Below are positions 42,698 to 51,025 of a stretch of DNA of 64,000 nt, piece after piece. How positions within the stretch are numbered: position 1 is the stretch's first letter; every line of letters begins with the position of its first letter. The notes below the pieces were generated by a model. The model was not told where the DNA came from. It saw nothing but the letters and a program-made list of their open reading frames with translations, and ran no database searches. Made by a program: the position numbers and the translations under genes. Source of the stretch: Cryobacterium tepidiphilum (lineage in GTDB: Bacteria > Actinomycetota > Actinomycetes > Actinomycetales > Microbacteriaceae); the NCBI RefSeq assembly GCF_003716325.1, contig NZ_RDSR01000003.1, forward strand, positions 124,001 through 188,000, in the 5' to 3' direction.

Positions 42698-45226
42698 ATG
42701 TTCAGACTCACGATCAAGCAGGTGCTCGCCCAACGGCTACGCCTCGCCCTCACCCTCCTCGCGGTCGTCCTCGGCGTGACGTTCGTCACCGGCAGTCTCG
42801 TGCTGACCGACACCTCGCAGAAGTTGTTCGACGACCAGTTCAGAACCGCAACGGAGGGAGCCGACTTCACCGTGCGATCCGCTGCCGCCTTCGACTCGGC
42901 CATGGGAGTCGAGGTCGAGCGTGACCCGCTGCCGCACGCACTCCTCGAGCGCGTGGCCGGTGTGGACGGCGTAGCGACCGCAGCGCCCGTGGCCAAGGGC
43001 CAGGGGCTCCTGGAGTTCGACGGCGACGCCATCGTTCCCGCCGGGGCGTCTCTGCTCACCACCTGGGTGCCCGAGCCCCTCGGAGCATTCAGCCTGCGCG
43101 CGGGCACCGCCCCGAACTCGCCCGACGAGGTCGTAATCGACGTCGCAACCGCGAACGCCCACGGCATCACGGTCGGTGACACCGTCACGGTCCGCGCCGA
43201 GGAGGCACGCCCGCTGACCGTGGTCGGTCTCGTCGGCTTCGGAAGCGCCGACGGGCTGCCCAACAGCACCGTGGCGATCACCACCCTCGCCTCCGCCCAA
43301 CACCTCCTCGGGCTCGGCGACGGCTTCTCCGACATCATGGTCGTGAAGACGGATGCGGCGGGGCCCGACTTCGAGACAACCCTGACGAGTGCGCTCGGCG
43401 CGAGCTACGAAGCTGCCTCCAGCCGGGACCTCGCGACGGCGAGCGCCGACGCGGCGAAAGGCAGCCTCGAGTACCTGCAGATCATGCTGCTCGCCCTCGC
43501 GGCTGCCTCCCTGCTCATCGGCGCCTTCCTGATTGCCAACACCTTCTCCATCGTGATCACGCAGCGCACCCGCGAGCTCGCGGTGCTCCGTGCTGCCGGA
43601 GCCACCAGCGCCCAGCTCCTGCGCTCCGTGCTGGGTGAGGCGCTCCTGGTCGGGATCACGGCATCCGTCGCCGGTGTCGGCCTCGGCATCGCCGCCGCCC
43701 TGGGTCTACGACAGGTCGTCGGAGCGTTCGGTGTTCCCCTGCCAGACGGGGACGTTTCGGTGACGCCGAGGACGATCGCGATCTCGCTCGTCATCGGCAT
43801 CGTCGTCACGCTCGTGTCGGCGCTGGCACCCGCCCGCAGGGCGGCCTCGGTGTCGCCCATCGCAGCCATGCGTGACAACACGGCAGGCGGCGCCTCGCTG
43901 GGTCGCGCGCGCACCGCGGGCGGGGCGATCACCGCGGTCGCCGGCGTCGCCGCAGTCGTCACGGTCGTCGCGGGCGCCCCCGTCGCCCTGCTCGGCCTGG
44001 GCGCGGTGCTGACCATCGTCGGGCTCACCCTGCTCGGACCGGTGATCATGCCGCCGCTCGCTCGCGTGGTCGGTCGCCCCCTTCACGTCCTCGGGGTTCC
44101 CGGGCAGCTCGCGGCTGAGTCCGCGGCCCGGGCGCCGCGCAGGACCGCCTCGACCACGATGGCGCTCGCCCTGGGGTTGACGCTGATCATGTTCGTCACG
44201 ATCGTCGCGTCGTCGGTCAAGGACTCCATCGCCTCCACCTATAAGGAGGTCATCTCGGCGGACTACGTCGTGGAGAGTGCGCGCGGTGAGATGCTCGGGG
44301 GCCTTCCGCCGATGGTGCATCACCACCTGAGCCAGCTCGACGAGGTCGCTGTCGCCTCGCGCCTCCAGTATGGCCACTGGAGGTACGGCACGAGCGTACG
44401 CGCGCTCACCGCGATCGACCCCGACACGATCGGCGAGGTCGCATCCGTTGACATGGTGAAGGGCGCGCTCGCCGACGTCGCGGCCGGTGGCGTGGTGGTG
44501 TCGGAGCAGGTGGCCGACGATCTCGGCCTCGATGTGGGCGACGAGATCCCCATGACATTCGCGCGCACCGGCGAGCAGCAGATGGAGATCGTGGGACTCA
44601 TCGACGACCAGGATGCGCAGGCGCTCAGCACCGACTACCTGATCTCCCTCGGTACGTACGCGAAGGTGTACACGGAGACCATGGACGCCAGCGTTTTCCT
44701 CCGCACCGCACCGGGGGTCAGCGCCGCTGAGGCGCACAGCGCGATCACCAACGCCCTCGCCGACTTCCCGACGGCGGAGGTGCGCGACCAGGCGGCCGCG
44801 ATCTCCGGTCGCACGATGGCCGTCGACCAGATCCTCGGGCTCGTCACGGTCCTGCTGATGCTGGCGCTCACCATCGCCCTCCTGGGCATCACCAACACGC
44901 TCGCGTTGTCGGTGATCGAGCGCACCCGGGAGATCGGACTCCTCCGCTCCGTCGGAATGGTCCGGTCGCAGCTGCGGGCGCTCGTGCAGGCCGAAGCGGT
45001 GCTCGTTGCGGTGCTCGCCGTCATCCTCGGCACGGCGCTCGGCACGGGCTTCGGTGTGGCCACGGTCGTCGCGCTGGGCCAGAGCGGCCCGCTGAGCCTG
45101 AATCTCCCGATCAGCCAGCTTCTGCTGCTGATGGCCCTCACGGCGGCAGCCGGCCTCGTGGCCGGGATCCTGCCGGCCCGGCGGGCGAGTAACCTCAACG
45201 AGCTGGCGGCCATCGCGCAGGGTTGA
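42698..45226 (+). CDS. FtsX-like ABC permease, duplicated core
   Basis: 842 residues with two FtsX/MacB-type halves. One helix at about 15-35 (LALTLLAVVLGVTFVTGSL) leads to a 220-residue outer domain, then three helices (LLALAAASLLIGAFLIANTF onwards); the second half repeats a helix, an outer domain and three helices ending near the C-terminus (AALTAAAGLVAGILPARRAS-like end). It should pair with the ATPase upstream for export or surface extrusion of peptides, lipids or drugs. Cargo is unknown; the neighbouring LAL regulator and MFS exporter suggest detoxification. Confidence 0.9.
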   Translation: MFRLTIKQVLAQRLRLALTLLAVVLGVTFVTGSLVLTDTSQKLFDDQFRTATEGADFTVRSAAAFDSAMGVEVERDPLPHALLERVAGVDGVATAAPVAKGQGLLEFDGDAIVPAGASLLTTWVPEPLGAFSLRAGTAPNSPDEVVIDVATANAHGITVGDTVTVRAEEARPLTVVGLVGFGSADGLPNSTVAITTLASAQHLLGLGDGFSDIMVVKTDAAGPDFETTLTSALGASYEAASSRDLATASADAAKGSLEYLQIMLLALAAASLLIGAFLIANTFSIVITQRTRELAVLRAAGATSAQLLRSVLGEALLVGITASVAGVGLGIAAALGLRQVVGAFGVPLPDGDVSVTPRTIAISLVIGIVVTLVSALAPARRAASVSPIAAMRDNTAGGASLGRARTAGGAITAVAGVAAVVTVVAGAPVALLGLGAVLTIVGLTLLGPVIMPPLARVVGRPLHVLGVPGQLAAESAARAPRRTASTTMALALGLTLIMFVTIVASSVKDSIASTYKEVISADYVVESARGEMLGGLPPMVHHHLSQLDEVAVASRLQYGHWRYGTSVRALTAIDPDTIGEVASVDMVKGALADVAAGGVVVSEQVADDLGLDVGDEIPMTFARTGEQQMEIVGLIDDQDAQALSTDYLISLGTYAKVYTETMDASVFLRTAPGVSAAEAHSAITNALADFPTAEVRDQAAAISGRTMAVDQILGLVTVLLMLALTIALLGITNTLALSVIERTREIGLLRSVGMVRSQLRALVQAEAVLVAVLAVILGTALGTGFGVATVVALGQSGPLSLNLPISQLLLLMALTAAAGLVAGILPARRASNLNELAAIAQG

Positions 45227-45243
45227 GTTGATTGAGTTGACGG

Positions 45244-45283
45244 AAGGGCCGTCCCGAGCTGCAGGTCAGCCGGGGCGGCCCTT
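45244..45283 (+). terminator. Rho-independent-like terminator after FtsX permease gene
   Basis: AAGGGCCGTCCC pairs with GGGGCGGCCCTT over 12 bp with one G-T wobble, loop of 16, then TTTCGAG. It sits 18 bp after the permease stop and before the convergent membrane-protein gene. Confidence 0.8.
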
Positions 45284-45299
45284 TCGAGTGCCGCCCCGC

Positions 45300-45956
45300 T
45301 CACAGGTGCCTGCGCACCTCGTCCATGAATCCCTTCGGCTCGTCGGTCCACAGGCGCACCCGGGTCACGACCTGCTCGCCGCCCGTCGCGCCGCTGCCCG
45401 GCAACCGCACGGTGGTGGCCCCCTCGAGCTCGATCTCGATATTCGTCTCGTTATTGACGTGCATCATGAGGGTCGGATGGCCGTCGATCTCGGTGATCCG
45501 CGGCAGCTTCTGCTCCTCGACGCGCAGGTCGCGCGCAACGGAGGCGACGTCGCGCCAGCCGAGCGCGACATCCGTTTCAAGACCGGCGCGCACACGGATG
45601 CCCTCGGGCCCGACGGTGTGCGGGCGCACGAGGAAGGCGCAGAGCAGGCCGAACATCCAGGTGAGCCCCCAGATGCCGAGGATCAGGAACGGAATGCGCA
45701 CGACCGGCCAGTGATGCACGATCAAGTCGATGATGGGGATCTCCACCGCCGACACGACGATGAAGACGATGAGGATCGTGAGCACCGGCTTGTGGAAGCT
45801 GAAGCCCGTCGCCCCGGGCGGGATGGCCGGACGCCGGGCGACGAGGCGGGCGATGCTCGCGTAGATGCTGAGCTCCATGAAGATGGCGCGCTTCAGAAAG
45901 CCTGAGCTGCGTCGCCAGACGGATGCCGCGGGCGGGCGTGATGCCTGATCGCTCAC
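45300..45956 (-). CDS. Membrane protein of unknown function
   Basis: 218 residues with two helices near the middle (VLTILIVFIVVSAVEIPIID and IPFLILGIWGLTWMFGLLCA) and a C-terminal soluble domain of about 100 residues. That domain has beta strands with VRPHTVGPEGIRVRAGLE and MMHVNNETNIEIELEGAT, suggestive of a PH-like module. GTG 45956 behind GAGAA is the best start. I do not recognise a characterised homologue. It is convergent with the exporter unit and 105 bp upstream of the AarF gene's end on the same strand. Confidence 0.75.
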   Translation of the reverse strand: MSDQASRPPAASVWRRSSGFLKRAIFMELSIYASIARLVARRPAIPPGATGFSFHKPVLTILIVFIVVSAVEIPIIDLIVHHWPVVRIPFLILGIWGLTWMFGLLCAFLVRPHTVGPEGIRVRAGLETDVALGWRDVASVARDLRVEEQKLPRITEIDGHPTLMMHVNNETNIEIELEGATTVRLPGSGATGGEQVVTRVRLWTDEPKGFMDEVRRHL

Positions 45957-46061
45957 TTCTCGGCCACCGCTGGGACCTCCACCCGCTCCTCGCTCACCAC
46001 CAGAGTACGGGCTGGCCCCGCGACCCTCGTGCGTGCGCCGATTGCGCGCCGGGACTGGCGG

Positions 46062-47771
46062 TCAGCGGCGGCGACCGCCGACGACGAGCGCGAACACCAG
46101 CGGCACGACCGACGCGGCCATCAGCACGGAGCCCAGCACGGCGTCATCCGCTCGCACGATCGCCCCGGCGATGAGCAGCGCGCCGAACAGCGCTCCCGAC
46201 GCCAGGCGCCGACCCGTGCGTTCCAGCCGGGCGACCCGTTGCTCGAGGCGCGGAATCTTGATCTCCAGCCGGCCGTCCTCGACGCGAGTGACGAGCGCAT
46301 CCAGCCGTTTCGGTGTCCGCCAGGCGACGCCGAGGAGCTCGATGGCCTGCTGCGCGAGGTCCTGCACCACGTTGCCGCGCTCGTCGCGCACGAGCTGCGC
46401 CGCGTACGGCTCGACGCTGTCCCAGATGTTGAACTGCGGGTCGAGCGCGCTGCAGACACCGGAGGTGAGTGACATGGCGCGGATGATGAGCAGGAAGTTC
46501 TCCGGCAGCTGGAACGGAAGCGAACGGACCACCTCACCAAACTGCATGGCGAAGTCACGGAACTCGCGCGGATCGACGTCGCGCAGCTCGGCGAAGCCCA
46601 TGCCGCCGAACCGGGCGAAGAGCTGCGTCATCACCCGCTCAAGGTCTGCCGTCTCGGCGGTCGGCAGCAGCACGCCGACGTCACCCATCGCATCCACCAG
46701 CCCCTTGCCGTCACGCGCGGCGGCCGCGATCAAGAGCTTGCGCAGTCCGCGCCGTGTGCCGGGCGGCACCTCCCCCATCATGCCGAAGTCGATGAAGGTC
46801 AGCGCCCAGCCGCGGTCTCCGGCCCCGTCGGGCACGGGCGTCACGAAGATGTTGCCCGGATGGGGGTCGGCGTGGAAGAAACCCGTGGTGAACAGCTGGT
46901 CGAACATGACCTTCGCGAACACCGGCGCCACCTGCGCCGGATCGATGCCGGCCGCGCGCAGCGCCTCGGTGTCGGTGATCTTGATCGCCGTGACGTCTTC
47001 GAGCGTGAGAACCCGGCGGGTCGTGCGCTCCCACACGACCGCCGGCACCTCTACCCGGTCGTCGCCCGCGAAGATTTCGCCGAATCGCTCGGCGTTGGCG
47101 GCCTCAAGCAGGTAGTCGATCTCCTCGAGACTCGTCTGCGCGAACTCCTCGACGAGCGCGGGCATATCCACGCGTTCGGATACGAGGCGAATCCGGCTGA
47201 GCCAACCGCCCACCTTTCGCAGAGCCGTCAGGTCGACATCGACGATCGAGCGGATGCCGGGCCGCTGCACCTTGACCACGACCCCGTCCAGCCCGGTGTC
47301 GGCAGCATCGAGTGGACCCAGCCGCGCCCGGTGCGCTTGTCCGAGAGATGCCGCCGCGACAGGCGTCTCATCGATCGTCGAATACACGCGCTCGAGTGGC
47401 AGGCCCAACTCTTCCTCGGCCAGGGGCCGGATCTGCGCGAACGGCACCGGCGGAACCTCGTCCTGCAGGCCCTGAAGTTCGGTCGTGATCTCGGGCGGCA
47501 GCACGTCGAGCCTGGACGACATGAACTGGCCGACCTTGATCATCAGGCCGCCGAGTTCCACGGCGAGCAGATGGAACCGCTGGGCGAGGCGAAGCATCCG
47601 TTTGGAGCGTGTGCGTTCGGCGACCGACGCCAGGCCGATGCGTGGGAGGAACAGTTCGTACCACCACGTCACCGCGAGGTGCCACGCCGCGAAACGAAGG
47701 ATGCGCCGGTAGCGGGCGCTGGTGAGGTCCGTTTTCGGCGCATCCGCTTGACTCGGAACGGGCGACGACAC
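46062..47771 (-). CDS. AarF/UbiB-family (ABC1) atypical protein kinase
   Basis: 569 residues. The ABC1 KxGQ motif is KVGQFMSSRLDVLPPEI, the Ala-rich nucleotide loop is VAAASLGQAHRA, the ion-pair Lys is in VVVKVQRPG, and HADPHPGNIFV followed by FIDFGMMGEV gives the catalytic and metal-binding residues. Two C-terminal helices (GALFGALLIAGAIVRA; VLMAASVVPLVFALVV) anchor it to the membrane. UbiB-type proteins act in isoprenoid-quinone or lipid handling. GTG 47771 lies five bases after the PadR stop with AGGA upstream; the longer open frame lies over the PadR gene and is not coding. Confidence 0.92.
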   Translation of the reverse strand: MSSPVPSQADAPKTDLTSARYRRILRFAAWHLAVTWWYELFLPRIGLASVAERTRSKRMLRLAQRFHLLAVELGGLMIKVGQFMSSRLDVLPPEITTELQGLQDEVPPVPFAQIRPLAEEELGLPLERVYSTIDETPVAAASLGQAHRARLGPLDAADTGLDGVVVKVQRPGIRSIVDVDLTALRKVGGWLSRIRLVSERVDMPALVEEFAQTSLEEIDYLLEAANAERFGEIFAGDDRVEVPAVVWERTTRRVLTLEDVTAIKITDTEALRAAGIDPAQVAPVFAKVMFDQLFTTGFFHADPHPGNIFVTPVPDGAGDRGWALTFIDFGMMGEVPPGTRRGLRKLLIAAAARDGKGLVDAMGDVGVLLPTAETADLERVMTQLFARFGGMGFAELRDVDPREFRDFAMQFGEVVRSLPFQLPENFLLIIRAMSLTSGVCSALDPQFNIWDSVEPYAAQLVRDERGNVVQDLAQQAIELLGVAWRTPKRLDALVTRVEDGRLEIKIPRLEQRVARLERTGRRLASGALFGALLIAGAIVRADDAVLGSVLMAASVVPLVFALVVGGRRR

Positions 47772-47776
47772 CCGGC

Positions 47777-48322
47777 TCAGTCCTGGGCGAGGATCGAGTA
47801 GAGCTTGCGCCGTGCGTCGTCGAGCACGGTCGCGGCCTGCTGATTCTGCTCGGGTGAGCCGGTGCGGCGCACCTGTGCGGCGGCCTGGGCAAGGGCGATG
47901 CCGGCCTTCGGCAGGGCGCCGAAGGGATGTCCGTCGCTTCCGCTCGCGGTCTCCCACGGTGCCGTCGTGCCCGCGTTCGCGACCTCCTCGCGGCCCGCCT
48001 CCGTGAGCGAGTAGGTCTTGCGCCCGTTCGACTCCTCGGCGCTGATGAGGCCTTCGTCGGCGAGCAGCTGCAGCGTCGGGTAGACCGAGCCGGCGCTCGG
48101 CTTCCAACTGCCGCCACTGCGCTCCTCGATCTCGCGGATGATCTGGTAGCCGTGCATCGGCTTCTCGGCGAGGAGCGCGAGCACGGCGGCACGCACGTCG
48201 CCGCGGCCCATGCGCGGGGCGCCGCGCTTCTCGAATTGGGAGCGCAGCTGGTCGAATGCCTGCCACATGCCTTCAGTGTGGTGCCCGGTGCCGAAGCCGC
48301 CGGTGGGGAATGACGTGCCCAT
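47777..48322 (-). CDS. PadR-family transcriptional regulator
   Basis: 181 residues. Winged helix at about 35-110: RAAVLALLAEKPMHGYQIIR, SVYPTLQLLADEGLI and RKTYSLTEAGREE are diagnostic for PadR. The N-terminal 30 residues are Gly/His-rich, and the C-terminal helices (about 140-181) should form the dimer. AAGGAGGACACC precedes ATG 48322. It is translated directly before the AarF-like kinase gene, so it probably represses its own two-gene unit. Confidence 0.93.
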   Translation of the reverse strand: MGTSFPTGGFGTGHHTEGMWQAFDQLRSQFEKRGAPRMGRGDVRAAVLALLAEKPMHGYQIIREIEERSGGSWKPSAGSVYPTLQLLADEGLISAEESNGRKTYSLTEAGREEVANAGTTAPWETASGSDGHPFGALPKAGIALAQAAAQVRRTGSPEQNQQAATVLDDARRKLYSILAQD

Positions 48323-48357
48323 GGTGTCCTCCTTGTGAAGCACTAAACGATGTTCAA

Positions 48358-48367
48358 CGATATATCG
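48358..48367. promoter_or_regulatory. Candidate PadR operator
   Basis: CGATATATCG, a perfect 10-bp palindrome 35 bp upstream of the PadR ATG in an AT-rich patch unusual for this DNA. PadR repressors often bind AT-rich palindromes over their own promoter. Confidence 0.45.
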
Positions 48368-48437
48368 CTATGACTTTGAAGTGCTAGAGGTTGGCAGCCC
48401 TCCCTCCCCGGCTCCATTTTCCGGCTCGTGCCCTGGC

Positions 48438-48965
48438 CTATCCGAGCGCGGCTGAACCGAAGTTCCGATAGTCGGGGCCGGCGTTCTCCATCACGGTGAC
48501 GCTGTGAATCCCACTCATCAGGCGGCTTCCGGGTACCTGAAATTCCTGCGTGCTGTCCGAATCGCTGACAGCGCCGATCTCGTAAGCCATGCCGGCATCG
48601 CTGGACCACACTCCGTCGGCATCCTTGACCAGCGCACCTTCGTTGAGGTAAATCCGAAGATCAGGAGAGGGCCCCGTTCGGAAATTCGAGAGAGCCACCC
48701 ACACGGTTCCATCGTCGCGACGCGCGATGACAACCGAGCCGGCCGTCTGCGCCCACTGACTCACGAACTCCCCGCTGAGTGGAAGCTGCTGTTCGAATTC
48801 GCTCGAAGCGGCCGTTTCATCTTGGATCGCATCCGCCGTCGGAGACGTTGCCGTCGAGGTTGGGCTGAGAGGTAAGGGAACGTCGTGCGCAGTGCAACCG
48901 GTCAGGGAGCCGCCGATCGCCCCGACGAACACGATCGCGGATGCCAGGCGAAGAACAATGCGCAT
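48438..48965 (-). CDS. DM13-domain lipoprotein
   Basis: 175 residues. Lipoprotein signal (basic start, hydrophobic VLRLASAIVFVGAIGGSL, lipobox LTGC), then a Ser/Thr/Pro-rich linker of about 30 residues, then a DM13 domain: LSGEFVSQWAQTAGSVVIAR, VWVALSNFRTGPSPDLRIYL. DM13 domains are thought to take part in electron transfer or redox at the surface. ATG 48965 gives a normal signal peptide; no strong ribosome site is seen. Single gene. Confidence 0.8.
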   Translation of the reverse strand: MRIVLRLASAIVFVGAIGGSLTGCTAHDVPLPLSPTSTATSPTADAIQDETAASSEFEQQLPLSGEFVSQWAQTAGSVVIARRDDGTVWVALSNFRTGPSPDLRIYLNEGALVKDADGVWSSDAGMAYEIGAVSDSDSTQEFQVPGSRLMSGIHSVTVMENAGPDYRNFGSAALG

Positions 48966-49107
48966 GGGCTCGAACATACCGGTCTGCGAGCGCTCGACGC
49001 CAAGGGCCAGCTCACTCGCGGCTGAGGTCGGCTCTCGCCGACACTGACGCGCATCCGTTCAAACCTTCAGTGGTGGGACGCGCGATGCTTCTCACGATCG
49101 GCTCACC

Positions 49108-49308
49108 TCATCCGCCCATCTCCGATGCCGGCGGTGCCTTCACTCGATGCTCACTGTGGTCTTCGAGGTCTGGCTTCGCCCGCAGTTCGTCCGCGATCTC
49201 CTCCTCCGGTCGCGGCGCGACCGACTGGTCGACTTCGAGCTCCGGGAGAGACGTCTCATCCGGGCCGGGAACGTGACTCTGATCCGGGTGTTCAGAATGG
49301 AGCGACAT
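49108..49308 (-). CDS. Small acidic protein (66 aa), unknown function
   Basis: 66 residues, very rich in Glu, Asp, Pro and His, no hydrophobic segment (MSLHSEHPDQSHVPGPDETS; EEEIADELRAKPDLEDHSEH). AAGGA precedes ATG 49308. It is probably disordered and soluble. A second, decayed copy of its central motif (EEIADxxRAKPDxEDH) is found 1.8 kb away at 50924-51019, which supports it as a real conserved gene. I do not know its role. Confidence 0.65.
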   Translation of the reverse strand: MSLHSEHPDQSHVPGPDETSLPELEVDQSVAPRPEEEIADELRAKPDLEDHSEHRVKAPPASEMGG

Positions 49309-49475
49309 GGTGATTCCTTCGATCGATAACAACCTCAGCGTAGGGCGGTTCGACTGCGCCCGGGCGGGGCGATCGACGACAGCTTCGAGAAGCAAGACGC
49401 GCCGTCGATGCTGGCCCGCGGGCTACCTGGGCCGACCCTCGGAAGTCATCGTCTACGCTCGGTAGCCCCGGAACA

Positions 49476-50261
49476 TCAGCCGGCGGCGCCCTCGCCGAAT
49501 TTTTCGAGGCGCGACTGCATGTCCCAGTAGGACGTCGCGCGGGGCGCCTGGCTCCCGTCGCGCAGGGTAACGACACTGCTCACCGCCGCGTCCACCGACG
49601 CGCGGTATGGGAGCGATCCCGAGCTGACCCGTTTCACACCCAACTCCCCCAGCTCGGAGACGGTCAACGAGGGATGCGCCAATACGTTGAGCGGCAGCCC
49701 GACGCCGGCGGCTATGCTCCGGATATCGTCCGGAGCCGTAGCGCCGGGGACGAAGAGGCCGTCGGCTCCGGCATCGGCATAGGCGCGGGCACGGAGCAGG
49801 ACGGCCTCCACGGTCGCTTCTTCCCCGAACCAGAGGTTGTCCACGCGGGCGTTGACGAACACGTCCGGAGTGCGGTGCTTGACGGCGGCGATTTTGGCGG
49901 CGGCGATCGCCGGATCCACCAGGTGGCCGGCCCCGCTGTCCTCCAGGTTCACGCCAGCCACTCCGAGCCCCGCGAGTTCGGCAACAAAATCGGCAACTTC
50001 GGCTGCGTCGACCGAGTAGCCGTCCTCGATGTCCGCCGTGACATGCACGGGGAGGCGGCACATCTGCTTGATGAGCGCGACGGTGGGCGCCTTGGTGGAA
50101 CCACCGCCGTCAGGCACCCCTGCACTGGCCGCAATGCCGAAGCTGGTGGTGCCGATCGCTGGGAAGCCGGCCGCTGCGAACGCCAAGGCTGAGCCGACGT
50201 CCCATGCGTTGGGCAGCAGAAGTGGCGCGTCGGCGAAGTGCAGTTCCCGAAATGTGGCCAT
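49476..50261 (-). CDS. Isocitrate lyase/PEP mutase-family enzyme
   Basis: 261 residues (265 if ATG 50273 is used; the nearer ATG has GGGAACGAGA before it). The family signature PNAWDVGSALAFAAAGFPAI, the metal-site DIEDGYS, and the gating loop NLEDSG are in place. These enzymes cleave or rearrange C-C or C-P bonds of 2-oxo acids such as 2-methylisocitrate, phosphonopyruvate or oxaloacetate. The tail (about 230 on) is short. No phosphonate or methylcitrate genes are nearby, so the substrate is open. Confidence 0.88.
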   Translation of the reverse strand: MATFRELHFADAPLLLPNAWDVGSALAFAAAGFPAIGTTSFGIAASAGVPDGGGSTKAPTVALIKQMCRLPVHVTADIEDGYSVDAAEVADFVAELAGLGVAGVNLEDSGAGHLVDPAIAAAKIAAVKHRTPDVFVNARVDNLWFGEEATVEAVLLRARAYADAGADGLFVPGATAPDDIRSIAAGVGLPLNVLAHPSLTVSELGELGVKRVSSGSLPYRASVDAAVSSVVTLRDGSQAPRATSYWDMQSRLEKFGEGAAG

Positions 50262-50403
50262 TCTCGTTCCCATCCCGCGCCATCCGCAGAGGTCATTCGG
50301 TCCCGTTCGAAAGCGCGTTACGAGCCGTCATTGTGACCCATTGTAGGTCGCGCCAGTGGCGCTTAATATGGGCCGTATCTCGATGCAATTGGAGGCATTC
50401 GCC

Positions 50404-50709
50404 ATGTCTGTCATTGTCACGGTCAAGATTTCCGGCGACACGGATGTCTTCACCAAATCACTTGAGGAACGCGCAGACTTGTTCCGCGAGGTTGCCGAGC
50501 GCGGGCGGAAGGCGGGGGCCGTTCACCATCAATTCGGTGTGGGAGACGGGTTCATTCTCGTCGTCGACGAGTGGGATTCCGCCGACGCATTCAACGCCTT
50601 CTTCAGCGATCCGGAGTTGATGGGGTTCATCGGATCAGTCGGCGCTGACCCCAATGTCGCGCCGGAGATCACGACGGTGAATGCCATCGACTCGCCGGAC
50701 AAATTCTGA
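50404..50709 (+). CDS. Small ABM/dimeric alpha-beta-barrel protein
   Basis: 101 residues of ferredoxin-like alpha/beta pattern: SVIVTVKISGDTDVFTKSLE, then GAVHHQFGVGDGFILVVDEW, then a helix with FSDPELMGFIGSVG. This is the arrangement of antibiotic-biosynthesis-monooxygenase-like and Dabb domains. ATG 50404 has GGAGG upstream. It is divergent from the PEP-mutase-family gene. Activity cannot be deduced. Confidence 0.7.
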   Translation: MSVIVTVKISGDTDVFTKSLEERADLFREVAERGRKAGAVHHQFGVGDGFILVVDEWDSADAFNAFFSDPELMGFIGSVGADPNVAPEITTVNAIDSPDKF

Positions 50710-51025
50710 TCGGAAAACCGGGCATCCGCACGGACGTGTCGTGCTCCAGAGAGCCCAGGCGACGAGTACCGGTTGAAGGAAAAAACGGATAACGCGCGCT
50801 CGGTCCGTGCGCATCAGCGGTGCTGATTGTCCGGTGTGCCACTGATGCACGTTCCGGGGAACACCACCACGAAAAATGCCGCAATGACAGCGCCGATCCT
50901 GCGTCGCTCGCGCGGAAGCAAGATCACTGCGGCCGCGGATGCCGGCCGTGATCTTCGACGTCTGGTTTCGCGCGTGCGACGTCGGCGATCTCTTCCTGCC
51001 TCGATAGCTCCGGGGAGACTCAGCC
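50710..51025. other. Intergenic stretch with gene remnant
   Basis: 316 bp between the ABM-like gene and the GAF-GGDEF gene. The only recognisable content is the minus-strand fragment at 50924-51019 related to the small acidic protein. No promoter, tRNA or repeat was seen in the rest. Confidence 0.6.
50924..51019 (-). pseudogene. Decayed second copy of the small acidic protein
   Basis: A 31-codon open stretch without start codon, entered directly after an in-frame TGA, reading PELSRQEEIADVARAKPDVE and then DHGRHPRPQ. It lines up with PEEEIADELRAKPDLEDHSE of the 66-residue protein at 49108-49308, about 70% identical over 18 positions; the DNA is also similar. It lies just behind the GAF-GGDEF stop. 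It is either a decayed duplicate or the tail of a read-through form. Confidence 0.6.

Noticed and set aside
47772-48266. N-terminal extension of the AarF-like kinase
   Set aside because: It overlaps the PadR gene in another frame; PadR motifs are unmistakable, and a GTG with AGGA follows the PadR stop.
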